Shown piece after piece: positions 1-8,085 of a DNA stretch of 48,374 nucleotides. The stretch is taken from positions 1-48,374 of the forward strand of contig CADBNZ010000035.1 of NCBI GenBank assembly GCA_902796155.1, read 5' to 3'. The number at the start of each line of letters is the position of its first letter. Positions within the stretch are counted from its first letter, which is position 1. The position numbers and the translations under genes were made by a program. A model generated the notes under the pieces. It was not told where the DNA came from. It searched no databases and worked only from the letters and a program-made list of their open reading frames with translations. Origin of the DNA: an uncultured Pseudomonadota bacterium. Its GTDB lineage: Bacteria > Pseudomonadota > Alphaproteobacteria > UBA3830.

Positions 1-313
1 CCTTGCTCTTCCCATACGCATTTTAGCTATTAATGCATACTATGCTAACCATACAAGCAGCGGGGAATTGCACCCTTAGAGATTAAATACCCCCAATGCG
101 GTCGAGATTATGCTTTTGATAACGGAGGTGTTTTTTCTTTCTAGCAAGTTACGTATTGATGTATAATCAGATAGATTTAGTCTGAAGCAATCCTCTTAAA
201 TCTGAGGTAATTTTTCACTTTACAGCGACAATGTTTTGGGGGTATTTCTGGGGGTATCTTTTTAAAATTCGTCTTTAAAAACATTGAAATTTGAGTGCAA
301 AACAGCGATAAAA
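1..313. other. Gene-free stretch 3' of tRNA-Lys
   Basis: No convincing protein gene is visible here. The stretch lies immediately downstream of the minus-strand tRNA-Lys. It contains three copies of the nonamer TGGGGGTAT: two direct (237-245 and 249-257) and one inverted (about 87-95). Flanks of tRNA genes are common integration sites, so this may be a worn attachment region, but no integrase is in view. The first 60 bases could be the edge of a gene outside the window; nothing supports that directly. Confidence 0.4.
237..257. repeat. Tandem TGGGGGTAT nonamers beside tRNA-Lys
   Basis: Two copies of TGGGGGTAT start 12 bases apart at 237 and 249, and an inverted copy sits near 87-95. Short direct repeats like these resemble integrase arm sites next to tRNA attachment sites. 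That is inference from position only; they may be chance or part of a decayed gene. Confidence 0.35.
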
Positions 314-389
314 TGGTGGGCAATGCAGGATTCGAACCTGCGACACCCTGATTAAAAGTCAGGTGCTCTACCAACTGAGCTAATTGCCC
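314..389 (-). tRNA. tRNA-Lys (anticodon UUU)
   Basis: A full 76-base cloverleaf is read on the minus strand. The seven-pair acceptor stem GGGCAAT/ATTGCCC is followed by an encoded ACCA end. The T-loop TTCGAAT and the D-arm AGCTCAGTTGGTAGAGC are both present. The anticodon loop is CTTTTAA, giving anticodon UUU, which reads lysine AAA/AAG codons. Confidence 0.97.
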
Positions 390-432
390 ATAGCATGCGA
401 ATGAAAATCTTGCGACAAATCATTGCATGCAT

Positions 433-461
433 AACATAGAGAAAAAAAAACGCTAAAGCAA
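433..461 (-). promoter_or_regulatory. Possible sigma70-type promoter of tRNA-Lys
   Basis: On the minus strand a TTGCTT box (461-456) is followed after 17 bases by TATGTT (438-433). This would place the start about 35-40 bases upstream of the tRNA-Lys 5' end. The spacing is ideal, but both boxes depart from consensus. Confidence 0.3.
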
Positions 462-482
462 GAGCTAATCTATATCAATTTT

Positions 483-1649
483 CTATATTTTCTCAAAAGT
501 CATTGCGACTGCCTCGCCGCCTCCGACGCACAAAGTCGCCAATCCTTTTGAGGCATTCCTGGCTCGCATAGCGTTGAGAAGGGTTACGACAATTCTTGCC
601 CCACTCGCTCCGAGAGGATGTCCAAGAGCGCATGCTCCGCCGAATATGTTCACTTTTTCAGCTGGGATCGAAAACTCTTCAATGGCAGACATGGCAACTA
701 CAGCAAATGCTTCATTGATTTCAAAAACATCTACGTCGCTGATATCCCAATGAGATTTTTGCAAAACCTGTCTAATCGCGCCTACAGGAGCCGTCGCAAA
801 CAGCCTTGGGGCTTGCGAAAATGTGCTTTGCGCCACAATCCTGGCAATCGGAGCCAATCCTAACTCTTTCGCCTTTGCTTCCGTCATTATCATCATTGCT
901 GCTGCGCCGTCTGATATAGAGCTTGCCGAAGCGGCTGTTATTGTGCCGTCTTCCTTAAAGGCCGGTTTCAAATTCGGCATTTTTTCGAGATCTACGGAAA
1001 AAGAAATCTCATCTGCATCAATTATTTTCTCAGTTTTCTTTATTTTTACAGTAACAGGCGTGATTTCATTCTTGAAAGTCCCATCTTCAACCGCTTTTCG
1101 CGCCTTATTAAACGACAATTTCGTGTATTCATCTTGATCTGCACGCGTAAAAGAGTAAGCACTTACCGCATTTTCAGCATATACGCCCATCACACACTGT
1201 TCGTATGCATCGAGCAATCCATCCTTTACCATATGATCGATGATTTTTCCGTCATTGAAACGATATCCGAAGCGAGCTTTTTCCAGCAGGTATGGCGCAT
1301 TAGTCATGCTTTCCATGCCCCCCGCAATTGCTACTTCTGATTCTCCCGCTAAAATGGCGTTTCGTGCAATCATTAGGGCGGCCATTCCTGAACCGCAGAT
1401 TTTATTCACATTAACGCAATTGACTGACACATCCAATCCCGCAGAAAGAGCAACTTGACGGGTCGCAGATTGCCCCAGGCCGGCAGAAAGCACACATCCC
1501 ATATATACCGAATCAACTTTGTCCGAAAGTCCTTGCATGACCTTCCTGACCGCTGCTCTTCCGAGATCAACCGCAGATACAGATTTGAAATTTCCACCGA
1601 AAGCGCCAAGAGGAGTTCTTGCCGCAGAAACAATGACTACAGAATCCAT
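483..1649 (-). CDS. Acetyl-CoA C-acetyltransferase (thiolase)
   Basis: Thiolase family enzyme of about 388 residues, the usual length. It condenses two acetyl-CoA to acetoacetyl-CoA or runs the reverse cleavage in the cytoplasm. The nucleophilic cysteine lies in KICGSGMAAL (about residue 85). The catalytic histidine motif CALGHPLGASGAR lies near residue 340 and the second catalytic cysteine in LCVGGGEAVAM near the end. INEAFAV is the conserved substrate-binding block. I chose the ATG opening MDSVVIVSAARTP because thiolases start this way and AGGG lies 8 bases upstream; the frame is open for ten more codons with no matching motif. The gene stands alone. Whether it serves fatty-acid breakdown or biosynthesis (for example polyhydroxybutyrate) cannot be told here. 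Confidence 0.93.
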   Translation of the reverse strand: MDSVVIVSAARTPLGAFGGNFKSVSAVDLGRAAVRKVMQGLSDKVDSVYMGCVLSAGLGQSATRQVALSAGLDVSVNCVNVNKICGSGMAALMIARNAILAGESEVAIAGGMESMTNAPYLLEKARFGYRFNDGKIIDHMVKDGLLDAYEQCVMGVYAENAVSAYSFTRADQDEYTKLSFNKARKAVEDGTFKNEITPVTVKIKKTEKIIDADEISFSVDLEKMPNLKPAFKEDGTITAASASSISDGAAAMMIMTEAKAKELGLAPIARIVAQSTFSQAPRLFATAPVGAIRQVLQKSHWDISDVDVFEINEAFAVVAMSAIEEFSIPAEKVNIFGGACALGHPLGASGARIVVTLLNAMRARNASKGLATLCVGGGEAVAMTFEKI

Positions 1650-1914
1650 TAATACTACCCTATTACAACAATACAACATACTCTAAAGCTAATATTAGAA
1701 TATTGTTTCAAATAATATCAAGATTTAAATAAGTTTTTGGATAAACAAATCGAAAAAATTGAATAGTTTTTCAGAATAACAGCAAAAATCGCGGATTTTT
1801 TAACATTTATTGGATGATAAAAACAAAAAAATCAGCAAAAAAGTTGCATTTTTTCATAATGGTGCTATATTATTATTGAGTCGTTATTTATATTGGCTGT
1901 TTGGTGAGGGTAAT

Positions 1915-3093
1915 TTGAAGTCAGAAGAATTGTTGAAAAAATCCAGATTATTATGTGGTGGATTGTTCTTTTGTCTCGCCTATCTTCCGGTATTAACGAA
2001 TCATGTTGAAAAGACGGATTTTTCTTCGTTTCTCAGCAAAAATGATGAGCAAAATCCTCTTGATTTATCAATAGAAACAGCAAATACAGCTATTTCAAAC
2101 AAATACTTCGATAATTTCGCTTCAAAATCTTTGAATGGCGAATTTTTGGCTTCTTTGAATGCTATCTCAAATTTAAAAAATTTAGAAAATGGCTCGCCGA
2201 AAACATCGGTAACATCATCAACAGCAGTCGCTCAGAAAAAAGAAGCAGAAGTAATCGCGAAAAAAATTGAGGATTCTGCTCCAAAAAGCGTAAATACCAT
2301 AAACGTTGCTGGTCATACGGGCGCAACTTTGGTGAAAGGACAAATAAAGTCCAGTTTTTACGTCGACGCGCGAAATCTTGGTATTCCGGCGAATGTTATT
2401 GATTCTGTTATAAGGAATCTGTCATCAAAAATCAATTTCAAGCACTCTCTGAAAAAAGGCGACAAATTCGAAGTTATTTACGGCAAAAACAAAGATATGA
2501 TTTACGCACGAATCACAACTAAGCGCACAAGCGTCGCTGCGTATAAGTTTACTAAAGGCCGTGATTCATCGTACTATTTCGAAAACGGCGAAAAATGCAA
2601 CTATTACTCAAGGGGCTCGAGCTTCGGGCAACCTCTTGCGGGTAGGTTGTCGGTATCTGATAAATTCGGCAGGAGAAGACATCCGGTTACAGGGCGTATC
2701 CACAACCATTCAGGAGTCGATTTGCGCGCGCCTTATGGATCGCCGGTTTATGCGATACAGGATGGCATTGTAAAGCGGGCTTCGACATTTGCGGGATATG
2801 GTCGCTGCGTTGACATACAGCACTCGGGCGGATATTCCAGTCGATATGCTCATCTTAGCAGATATGCAGTGCGTTACGGAAGTATTGTAAAGAAGGGACA
2901 GATCATTGGCTACGTGGGACTTAGTGGCGTAACAACAGGACCGCATTTGCATCTTGAACTGGCACGCTATAGTCAGGTAATGAATCCATTCAGCGTGAAA
3001 ATGATTCTTACTCCAAAAGCTGTAGTTCCAAATCGCTTGCAATTCAATTTACTCAAAAAACAAATTAGCAACGCTGTAAGTAGATACAAATAA
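1915..3093 (+). CDS. M23 family (LytM-type) cell-wall metallopeptidase
   Basis: Envelope-anchored peptidase that probably cuts peptidoglycan cross-links or acts as a LytM activator of amidases. A hydrophobic segment near the N-terminus (LLCGGLFFCLAYLPVL) looks like an uncleaved signal anchor. A low-complexity linker follows. Next comes an OapA/LysM-adjacent domain (YVDARNLGIPANVIDSVI, then KKGDKFEVIYG). The C-terminal M23 domain has the zinc ligands in HNHSGVD (about residue 265) and HLHLE (about residue 344), so the site appears intact. The reading frame is open from a TTG at 1810, but that start has no ribosome site. The TTG at 1915 has GGTGAGG about 5-6 bases upstream and gives a normal signal-anchor N-terminus, so I prefer it. 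The start is uncertain; the function call is firm. Confidence 0.9.
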   Translation: MKSEELLKKSRLLCGGLFFCLAYLPVLTNHVEKTDFSSFLSKNDEQNPLDLSIETANTAISNKYFDNFASKSLNGEFLASLNAISNLKNLENGSPKTSVTSSTAVAQKKEAEVIAKKIEDSAPKSVNTINVAGHTGATLVKGQIKSSFYVDARNLGIPANVIDSVIRNLSSKINFKHSLKKGDKFEVIYGKNKDMIYARITTKRTSVAAYKFTKGRDSSYYFENGEKCNYYSRGSSFGQPLAGRLSVSDKFGRRRHPVTGRIHNHSGVDLRAPYGSPVYAIQDGIVKRASTFAGYGRCVDIQHSGGYSSRYAHLSRYAVRYGSIVKKGQIIGYVGLSGVTTGPHLHLELARYSQVMNPFSVKMILTPKAVVPNRLQFNLLKKQISNAVSRYK

Positions 3094-3197
3094 AAATTTG
3101 ATTTCCAATTCTATATAGGCCAATTTTAAGTGAGATAATAGTTAAGAAAGTGGAAAGATTTGGGGAGAATCATCGTTTGATGGGATTATTCTTACTT

Positions 3198-3232
3198 GAT
3201 TCTTCACTCGCTGCGCTCTTTCAGAATGACAC
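3198..3232 (-). repeat. SERSEES-type repeat, long form
   Basis: Read on the minus strand it runs GTCATTCTGAA..GAAGAATC with an extra eight to nine bases (GAGCGCAGC) in the middle. It shares both ends with the copies at 3255-3280 and 3326-3350 and with copies 15 kb away near 18.7-18.9 kb. Confidence 0.75.
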
Positions 3233-3254
3233 ACAGGCGGTAGCGACCTACCGA

Positions 3255-3280
3255 GATTCTTCGCTACGCTCAGAATGACG
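3255..3280 (-). repeat. SERSEES-type repeat, short form
   Basis: The minus strand reads GTCATTCTGAGCGTAGCG followed by AAGAATC. It is the canonical short form and is the same orientation as the copy just before it. Confidence 0.8.
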
Positions 3281-3325
3281 GGGAGAGAGCCAAAGCATAC
3301 AGGATGACAGGAGAAGAAGTATCGT

Positions 3326-3350
3326 GTCATTCTGAACGAAGTGAAGAATC
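3326..3350 (+). repeat. SERSEES-type repeat, short form, inverted
   Basis: The plus strand reads GTCATTCTGAACGAAGTG then AAGAATC. It is inverted relative to the two copies upstream, so a transcript crossing the cluster could fold into a long hairpin. Confidence 0.8.
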
Positions 3351-3522
3351 CAGATTTTTATTGTTGTTTTTGTTTTTTGACATCAGATTATTATTTTTAG
3401 ATCCCCCAACAACCCTATCAAAAATCCGCATAAACCACAAAATCATTGCATTATTACTTTACAGAAAGCAATCCCGGTTTTGTGGGGCAACAATCTTGTT
3501 TTTTTGGATAATACTCAAAAAA

Positions 3523-5076
3523 TCACTTGCGTTTCGATGAAAATCTTGGGCTTATGACGCCAATATCTCTTCCCGAAAATGCAACCTTATCCAGATTGAA
3601 TTTTCCGCCTGAGTATCGGAAGCTTTCCTTCCCTTTCAGCTCATAGAATTGGTCAAATGCCCAATTTTTCGGCAGTTTTTGAGCTATATTGCCGTAATAA
3701 AGCGGTGTCGCATCGCCCACGAAACTAAATGTTGCGTAACCATAATCCGAAACGCTCGTGCAAACCAAGCGATCGCCATAAACTCCAACGCGATATCCTG
3801 CCCTTATCACGATTTTGCTTACTTCGCTGAAATATGGAATGATTCTTTTTGATATTTGCTCTTCCGATGGGTCGCAATCTACTGAAAAATATATGACAGT
3901 TCCTCTTGGAAGCTCCAGTTTTCGTGCCGCAGCAATCGCAATCGCTGCATCTTTTCTTCCTTGTGCTGCCGAAAACGATTTTATGTCATGTCCATCTTCT
4001 TCTTGAAAAATCGGGAATAATCTCAGTCCTGCGGCGCTTATATCGTAAAATTCTTGTTTGCTGATGTATTTCGGCACACGCTTTCCTTTATAGCCTTTTA
4101 TACTGCCAGTTAGATATCGTCCTACATATCTATAACCAGCTGCATATAAAGCTCGCGCTCCATCGGGAGAAAGAGGCAACCAGCAATCGCACGCGAGAGC
4201 AGGACGTCCGGTGTCTCCCGTACTGCACAAAAGCGCCTTGATTGTGCGCATGTTAGCGACTCCCGTCTTTGGCAGTCCCACATATCCTTGAAATTGACGT
4301 ACTGCAGTAACCGTATTTGTATCATAAACACCGTTGACTCTTGCTCTGAAACCATTGGCATACAGAGCGCTTTGTAAAATGTATACCAAACGCCCTTTCA
4401 GACCTGGATAGAGAGTCGGACAGGCCTCTGTTGTCTCATCCCCAAAGCGTTTATCTATTTTTTCGCAACCGATCTCAACTTGAAGCGCACGAATAAGGTT
4501 AAAGTGTGTTCTGTGTGAATATTTTCCGTTAGTAGGAATTATTGCGCAGCGACGCGAATAGTTTCTGTTCAAATATTGCTGTATACGACGCATATTTTCG
4601 TCGCCGTCGTTTGTTCTGATATATTCCCCTCGTCCGACAATTGCAAGCATAAACAGCGGGGTTACTTGGGAATTTTTGATTACATTGCCTCCAAGCGCGT
4701 CTTTTTTAAACTCCATGACCGCTGAAGCTGTGCTTTTATCGAATTTCCCTGAAATAGATCCGACATAATATCCTTTGTACATAAGCGCACATTGAAGCAG
4801 ACTTACGCAATTATTTTTCGTGTCCGTACTGCCGACCTCAAGAATAGGATAGAACGAGTTTTGATCGACAACATCATCTCGCCCTCTTATTCCTGTTTCT
4901 ATGCGCAAAGCATAGGCGAAAAGATCTTCGTTTCGGAGAGAAGTTTTATGACCGTATGTTCTGTTAAGCCAACTAAGAGCCCTGTTTTTGCTCTGTTGCT
5001 GGCATTCCGAGCATGAAAAAATCAGCAGGAATAGGAAAAACAGCGTCTTTTTCAGGATGACTTTTAGCATTCGCAT
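3523..5076 (-). CDS. Secreted lysin-like protein: PG-binding domains plus DUF1906 (GH25-like) domain
   Basis: A 517-residue exported protein. The N-terminus is hydrophobic (KKTLFFLFLLIFSCSE) and may be a lipoprotein signal ending at the cysteine of IFSC, though phenylalanine at that place is atypical. Two clear peptidoglycan-binding-type repeats follow (about 78-140 and 225-295; VNGVYDTNTVTAVRQFQG is diagnostic). A related segment lies between them. The C-terminal half (about 298-510) matches the DUF1906 / Rv2525c-like glycoside-hydrolase-like fold: ACDCWLPLSPDGA, GYRYVGRYL, GTVIYFSVDCDPSEEQI. Family members are linked to cell-wall binding or cleavage, but no activity is proven here. The architecture is more familiar from Gram-positive secreted lysins, so transfer is possible. 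It is the last gene of a minus-strand series after clpP. Confidence 0.82.
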   Translation of the reverse strand: MRMLKVILKKTLFFLFLLIFSCSECQQQSKNRALSWLNRTYGHKTSLRNEDLFAYALRIETGIRGRDDVVDQNSFYPILEVGSTDTKNNCVSLLQCALMYKGYYVGSISGKFDKSTASAVMEFKKDALGGNVIKNSQVTPLFMLAIVGRGEYIRTNDGDENMRRIQQYLNRNYSRRCAIIPTNGKYSHRTHFNLIRALQVEIGCEKIDKRFGDETTEACPTLYPGLKGRLVYILQSALYANGFRARVNGVYDTNTVTAVRQFQGYVGLPKTGVANMRTIKALLCSTGDTGRPALACDCWLPLSPDGARALYAAGYRYVGRYLTGSIKGYKGKRVPKYISKQEFYDISAAGLRLFPIFQEEDGHDIKSFSAAQGRKDAAIAIAAARKLELPRGTVIYFSVDCDPSEEQISKRIIPYFSEVSKIVIRAGYRVGVYGDRLVCTSVSDYGYATFSFVGDATPLYYGNIAQKLPKNWAFDQFYELKGKESFRYSGGKFNLDKVAFSGRDIGVISPRFSSKRK

Positions 5077-5124
5077 ACTTTCATATAATCCTGAGATTTG
5101 AGATATAAATCCCCTAATTTTTTG

Positions 5125-5763
5125 CTATTTATCCGAGCTCTCAGGAACAGCACGCTTCGATATTATCTCATCGATAAGACCAAATTTCTTTGCCTCTTCC
5201 GGAGTCATGAAGTTATCACGTTCCATTGCCTTTTCTATCTCAGCAATAGGACGTCCTGTATGCTTGTGATATATCTCGTTCAATCGAGCTCGCAGGCTAA
5301 GAACCTCTTTCGCATGTATAGCTATATCGCTCGCTTGCCCTTGGAATCCTCCTGAAGGCTGATGAATCATGACGCGAGAGTTTGGCAACGAGAATCGCTT
5401 TCCCTTTGCTCCTGCAGCCAGCAACAACGACCCCATAGATGCTGCTTGTCCCATACAAAGCGTAGTAACCTCAGGCGTAATGTACTGCATTGTATCATAT
5501 ATAGACATACCTGAAGTAACAATGCCTCCAGGTGAATTTATATATAGAAAAATATCCTTTTTCGTATTTTCAGACTCAAGAAAAAGCAACTGAGCGCAAA
5601 CAAGACTCGCTGAAACATCGTTCACTTCCCCCGTAAGAAAGATAATTCGCTCCTTCAAGAGCCTCGAATATATATCGAAGGAACGCTCTCCGCGAGAAGT
5701 TTGCTCAATGACCATAGGTACAAGTGTATTCATTACAAAATCACTGTTTTCTTTGCTGCTCAT
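5125..5763 (-). CDS. clpP: ATP-dependent Clp protease proteolytic subunit
   Basis: Serine protease subunit that forms the double-ring chamber fed by ClpX or ClpA. The length (212 residues) is normal. The catalytic triad is visible: serine in [10 protein letters not shown], histidine in MIHQPSGG, aspartate in [11 protein letters not shown]. The gene follows tig with a gap of about 60 bases, the classic tig-clpP order. The usual third member, clpX, does not follow; a lysin-like gene does, so ClpX must be encoded elsewhere or be missing. Confidence 0.97.
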   Translation of the reverse strand: MSSKENSDFVMNTLVPMVIEQTSRGERSFDIYSRLLKERIIFLTGEVNDVSASLVCAQLLFLESENTKKDIFLYINSPGGIVTSGMSIYDTMQYITPEVTTLCMGQAASMGSLLLAAGAKGKRFSLPNSRVMIHQPSGGFQGQASDIAIHAKEVLSLRARLNEIYHKHTGRPIAEIEKAMERDNFMTPEEAKKFGLIDEIISKRAVPESSDK

Positions 5764-5821
5764 GGTTACTTACTCCAAAACAATATTACAAAAACTTACA
5801 ATAAACAGACACCGACATTAC

Positions 5822-7324
5822 TTACTTTGATTTTGTCGATTTCTTTTTTGCTGCGGACTTTTTCTCAGTAGCCGATTCTGCTTTTGCTTTCTTTTCGGTG
5901 GTAGGTTCCTTCTTTTCCGCTTTCTTGGCTTCTTTTTTCTCGCCCTTTTCGGCTTTTTCAGTCTTTTCTACGGCTTTCTTCGATTTTCCTTTGGAACTTT
6001 CTGCACTCTCTTTGAAGAAATCAAAAGTCTCCTCGTCTAAATCAACAAGTTCTTTCGCAGAGCACTTTTTCTCTTTGGTTTTTATAACACTGAAAAGATA
6101 ATCTATGACTTTTCTCTCCAAAACAGGCCCAACGATGGCATTAAGGGCAGCTCCACGTGAGTACATATCCCAAATTGCCTTTTCATGCCCAGGATACATA
6201 GCCGCGATATTCCGTATTTCCGCTGCAATTTCTTCTTTGGATACGGATATTTTTTGCTCCCTCGACACTTCCGCGACAACAAAACCTAAGCGAACTCGAC
6301 TGGCCGCGATTTTTTTGCATTCTTCCTCAGCTTGCTTGGACATTGTTTGGCCCAATTTGTTCGCTTCTGCAATCAATTGGCGATGAACTTCTTTGTACTC
6401 GACATCGAACATGTTATCAGGAATTTCAAAATTATATAGCTCAGACATTTTCTCCAAAAGATCTCGCTTTAGAACGCTCTTGGACAACTGTTCATAGTGA
6501 GCTTTCGCTCTGGCCTCGGCCCATGCATGCAATTTTTTAAAATCCTCATACCCAAGACTCTTTGCAAACTCATCATCCAGTTCATATTCGGCCGCTTTGG
6601 ATATCTTTTTTATCGTAGCAGAATATTCTATCTTTTTACCTGCGAGATTCTTGTCTTTCAAACCTTTCGGATAGTTGACCACAAAATCAACGACATCACC
6701 GACTTTTTTATCTATAAGAGGCTTCCAAAAATCCTCCATGACATTACGATCGCCAATTACGATATCCAGATTGTTCGCAATGCCATTTTTATTGTTTTTC
6801 AGCTTCATTTTTGCAAGCAAATCAACCGAGACCTTATTCCCGTCCTTTGCTTTCGCTTTTGCTGATTCTTCTACCCAATTTTTGTGATTTTTACGAATTT
6901 CATCGAAGATCGAATCAATTTCCTTCTCCGTTACTTCCGCAACATGCTTAGTCAAAGTAAGGGAAGAAATATCTTTTACATCAACTGTCGGAACAATCTC
7001 AAATTTTAATGAAAATTCTACACCTTTGCTGTCGTCTTTTATAATTCCCGTTGAGAAATCAAATGAAACAGCAAGTTTCTCGTCATTTATAATTTTCTTC
7101 GATGTTGTTGAAATCAAATTCTGAACAGCTTCGGCGCGCACAGAATCGCCATACATACGACGAATTACATCAACAGGAACTTTTCCCGGGCGAAAACCAT
7201 GCATATTAGTTTTTGACGCTCTTTCTTTCAGCTTCTCCACAAAAGCATTTTCAACTTCTTCCGGCGAAACAAGAACCGTGTAATTTCTCTTGAGACCATC
7301 GGATGTTTTATTCAGAATCTTCAT
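5822..7324 (-). CDS. tig: Trigger factor with a lysine-rich C-terminal tail
   Basis: Ribosome-bound chaperone for nascent chains. The N-terminal ribosome-docking domain carries the signature GFRPGKVP (about residues 43-50). It is followed by a PPIase-like middle domain (about 150-250) and the helical chaperone arms to about 430. At 500 residues it is longer than the usual 430-450. The surplus is a tail of about 60 residues made almost wholly of K, E, A, S and T (for example KKAEKKEPTTEKKAKAES). The tail is part of the same frame, and the stop is close to clpP. It may add nucleic-acid or ribosome affinity; that is inference. Confidence 0.95.
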   Translation of the reverse strand: MKILNKTSDGLKRNYTVLVSPEEVENAFVEKLKERASKTNMHGFRPGKVPVDVIRRMYGDSVRAEAVQNLISTTSKKIINDEKLAVSFDFSTGIIKDDSKGVEFSLKFEIVPTVDVKDISSLTLTKHVAEVTEKEIDSIFDEIRKNHKNWVEESAKAKAKDGNKVSVDLLAKMKLKNNKNGIANNLDIVIGDRNVMEDFWKPLIDKKVGDVVDFVVNYPKGLKDKNLAGKKIEYSATIKKISKAAEYELDDEFAKSLGYEDFKKLHAWAEARAKAHYEQLSKSVLKRDLLEKMSELYNFEIPDNMFDVEYKEVHRQLIAEANKLGQTMSKQAEEECKKIAASRVRLGFVVAEVSREQKISVSKEEIAAEIRNIAAMYPGHEKAIWDMYSRGAALNAIVGPVLERKVIDYLFSVIKTKEKKCSAKELVDLDEETFDFFKESAESSKGKSKKAVEKTEKAEKGEKKEAKKAEKKEPTTEKKAKAESATEKKSAAKKKSTKSK

Positions 7325-7371
7325 AATAACTCCTAAACTACTTTAAGGGTATTCCCCCATAAAAACACAGC

Positions 7372-7456
7372 TGGTGCGGGTGAAGGGACTCGAACCCCCA
7401 CGGCGCTAACCACAAGAACCTAAATCTGACGTGTCTACCAATTCCACCACACCCGC
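7372..7456 (-). tRNA. tRNA-Leu (anticodon UAG)
   Basis: An 85-base tRNA with a long variable arm is read on the minus strand. The acceptor stem is GCGGGTG/CACCCGC with an encoded ACCA end. The anticodon loop TTTAGGT gives UAG, reading CUA-type leucine codons. It sits between nusB and tig and may be co-transcribed with them. Confidence 0.96.
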
Positions 7457-7564
7457 TAACAACACTTATGACATGATAACATGCGCTATTAACAGACACT
7501 TATATCATTTATTACGTAAACAAAAAACTACTTTTTGGAATATGATGCTGTCTGCACTCTATTA

Positions 7565-8035
7565 TTACTGTTTTTTCCGTATAAAATCGGCAGCTTTATT
7601 TAATAGACCATTTATGAATGACACCTCAGGAGTATCAAAAAATGCTTTGGCAATTTCTATATATTCGTTGAATATTACATTAGATGGAGTTTCTTTGAAG
7701 CACATTAATTCTGTGATTCCAAGTCGCAAAATGCATTTTGTCACAGGATCAAGCCTGTCCATACTCCAGCTTTTTGATAGGTTTTTGGCGATTATCTGAT
7801 CTGTTTCTGAAAGATTTTTAGTACTCTCATCTAAAAGCCGCTTAAAAAAATCTTTATCCATATCAGAAACAGAAATAGACTCTGTCAGAAATGCTTCAGT
7901 GCATTTTTCTGATTCGCCGAGAACGCTGGCAACGGAGCCATTGCAAAATTCCGATCGATATAAAGTTTGTAATGCGCAAAATCTGGCTACTCCACGCAAT
8001 CCGCTTTTCGCGCGGCGTTTTTTGTTCTCTTCCAT
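7565..8035 (-). CDS. nusB: Transcription antitermination protein NusB
   Basis: All-helical RNA-binding factor that joins NusE(S10) on boxA RNA for rRNA antitermination. At 156 residues the length is typical. Family blocks are present: the basic start RRAKSGLRGVARFCALQTLY, the central region STKNLSETDQIIAKNLSKSW, and the C-terminal LRLGITELMCFKETPSNVIFNEYIEIAKAF (quoted only to locate it; residues about 108-137). It lies 50 bases downstream of glyA on the same strand, so it is probably in the glyA transcript. Confidence 0.93.
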   Translation of the reverse strand: MEENKKRRAKSGLRGVARFCALQTLYRSEFCNGSVASVLGESEKCTEAFLTESISVSDMDKDFFKRLLDESTKNLSETDQIIAKNLSKSWSMDRLDPVTKCILRLGITELMCFKETPSNVIFNEYIEIAKAFFDTPEVSFINGLLNKAADFIRKKQ

Positions 8036-8085
8036 AACAACAATGACCCGTTATAATTTGTAAAATCTATTGTCCAACTAGTTAC

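Larger units (their letters stand above)
3094..3522. other. Intergenic stretch with a repeat cluster
   Basis: Between two convergent genes. It holds three copies of a 'SERSEES'-type repeat in both orientations and otherwise A/T-rich sequence. Short open frames here only reflect the repeat and have no ribosome site or recognisable domain, so I call no gene. Confidence 0.6.

Noticed and set aside
237-257. CRISPR-like direct repeats
   Set aside because: Only two nine-base units with a three-base gap; no array structure anywhere in the window.
177-374. Open frame of 65 codons on the minus strand across tRNA-Lys
   Set aside because: Its first part is the tRNA itself (NQGVAGSNPALP type peptide); no ribosome site and no domain.
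3304-3540. Plus-strand open frame containing CHSERSEES
   Set aside because: It is a translated palindromic repeat, not a gene.
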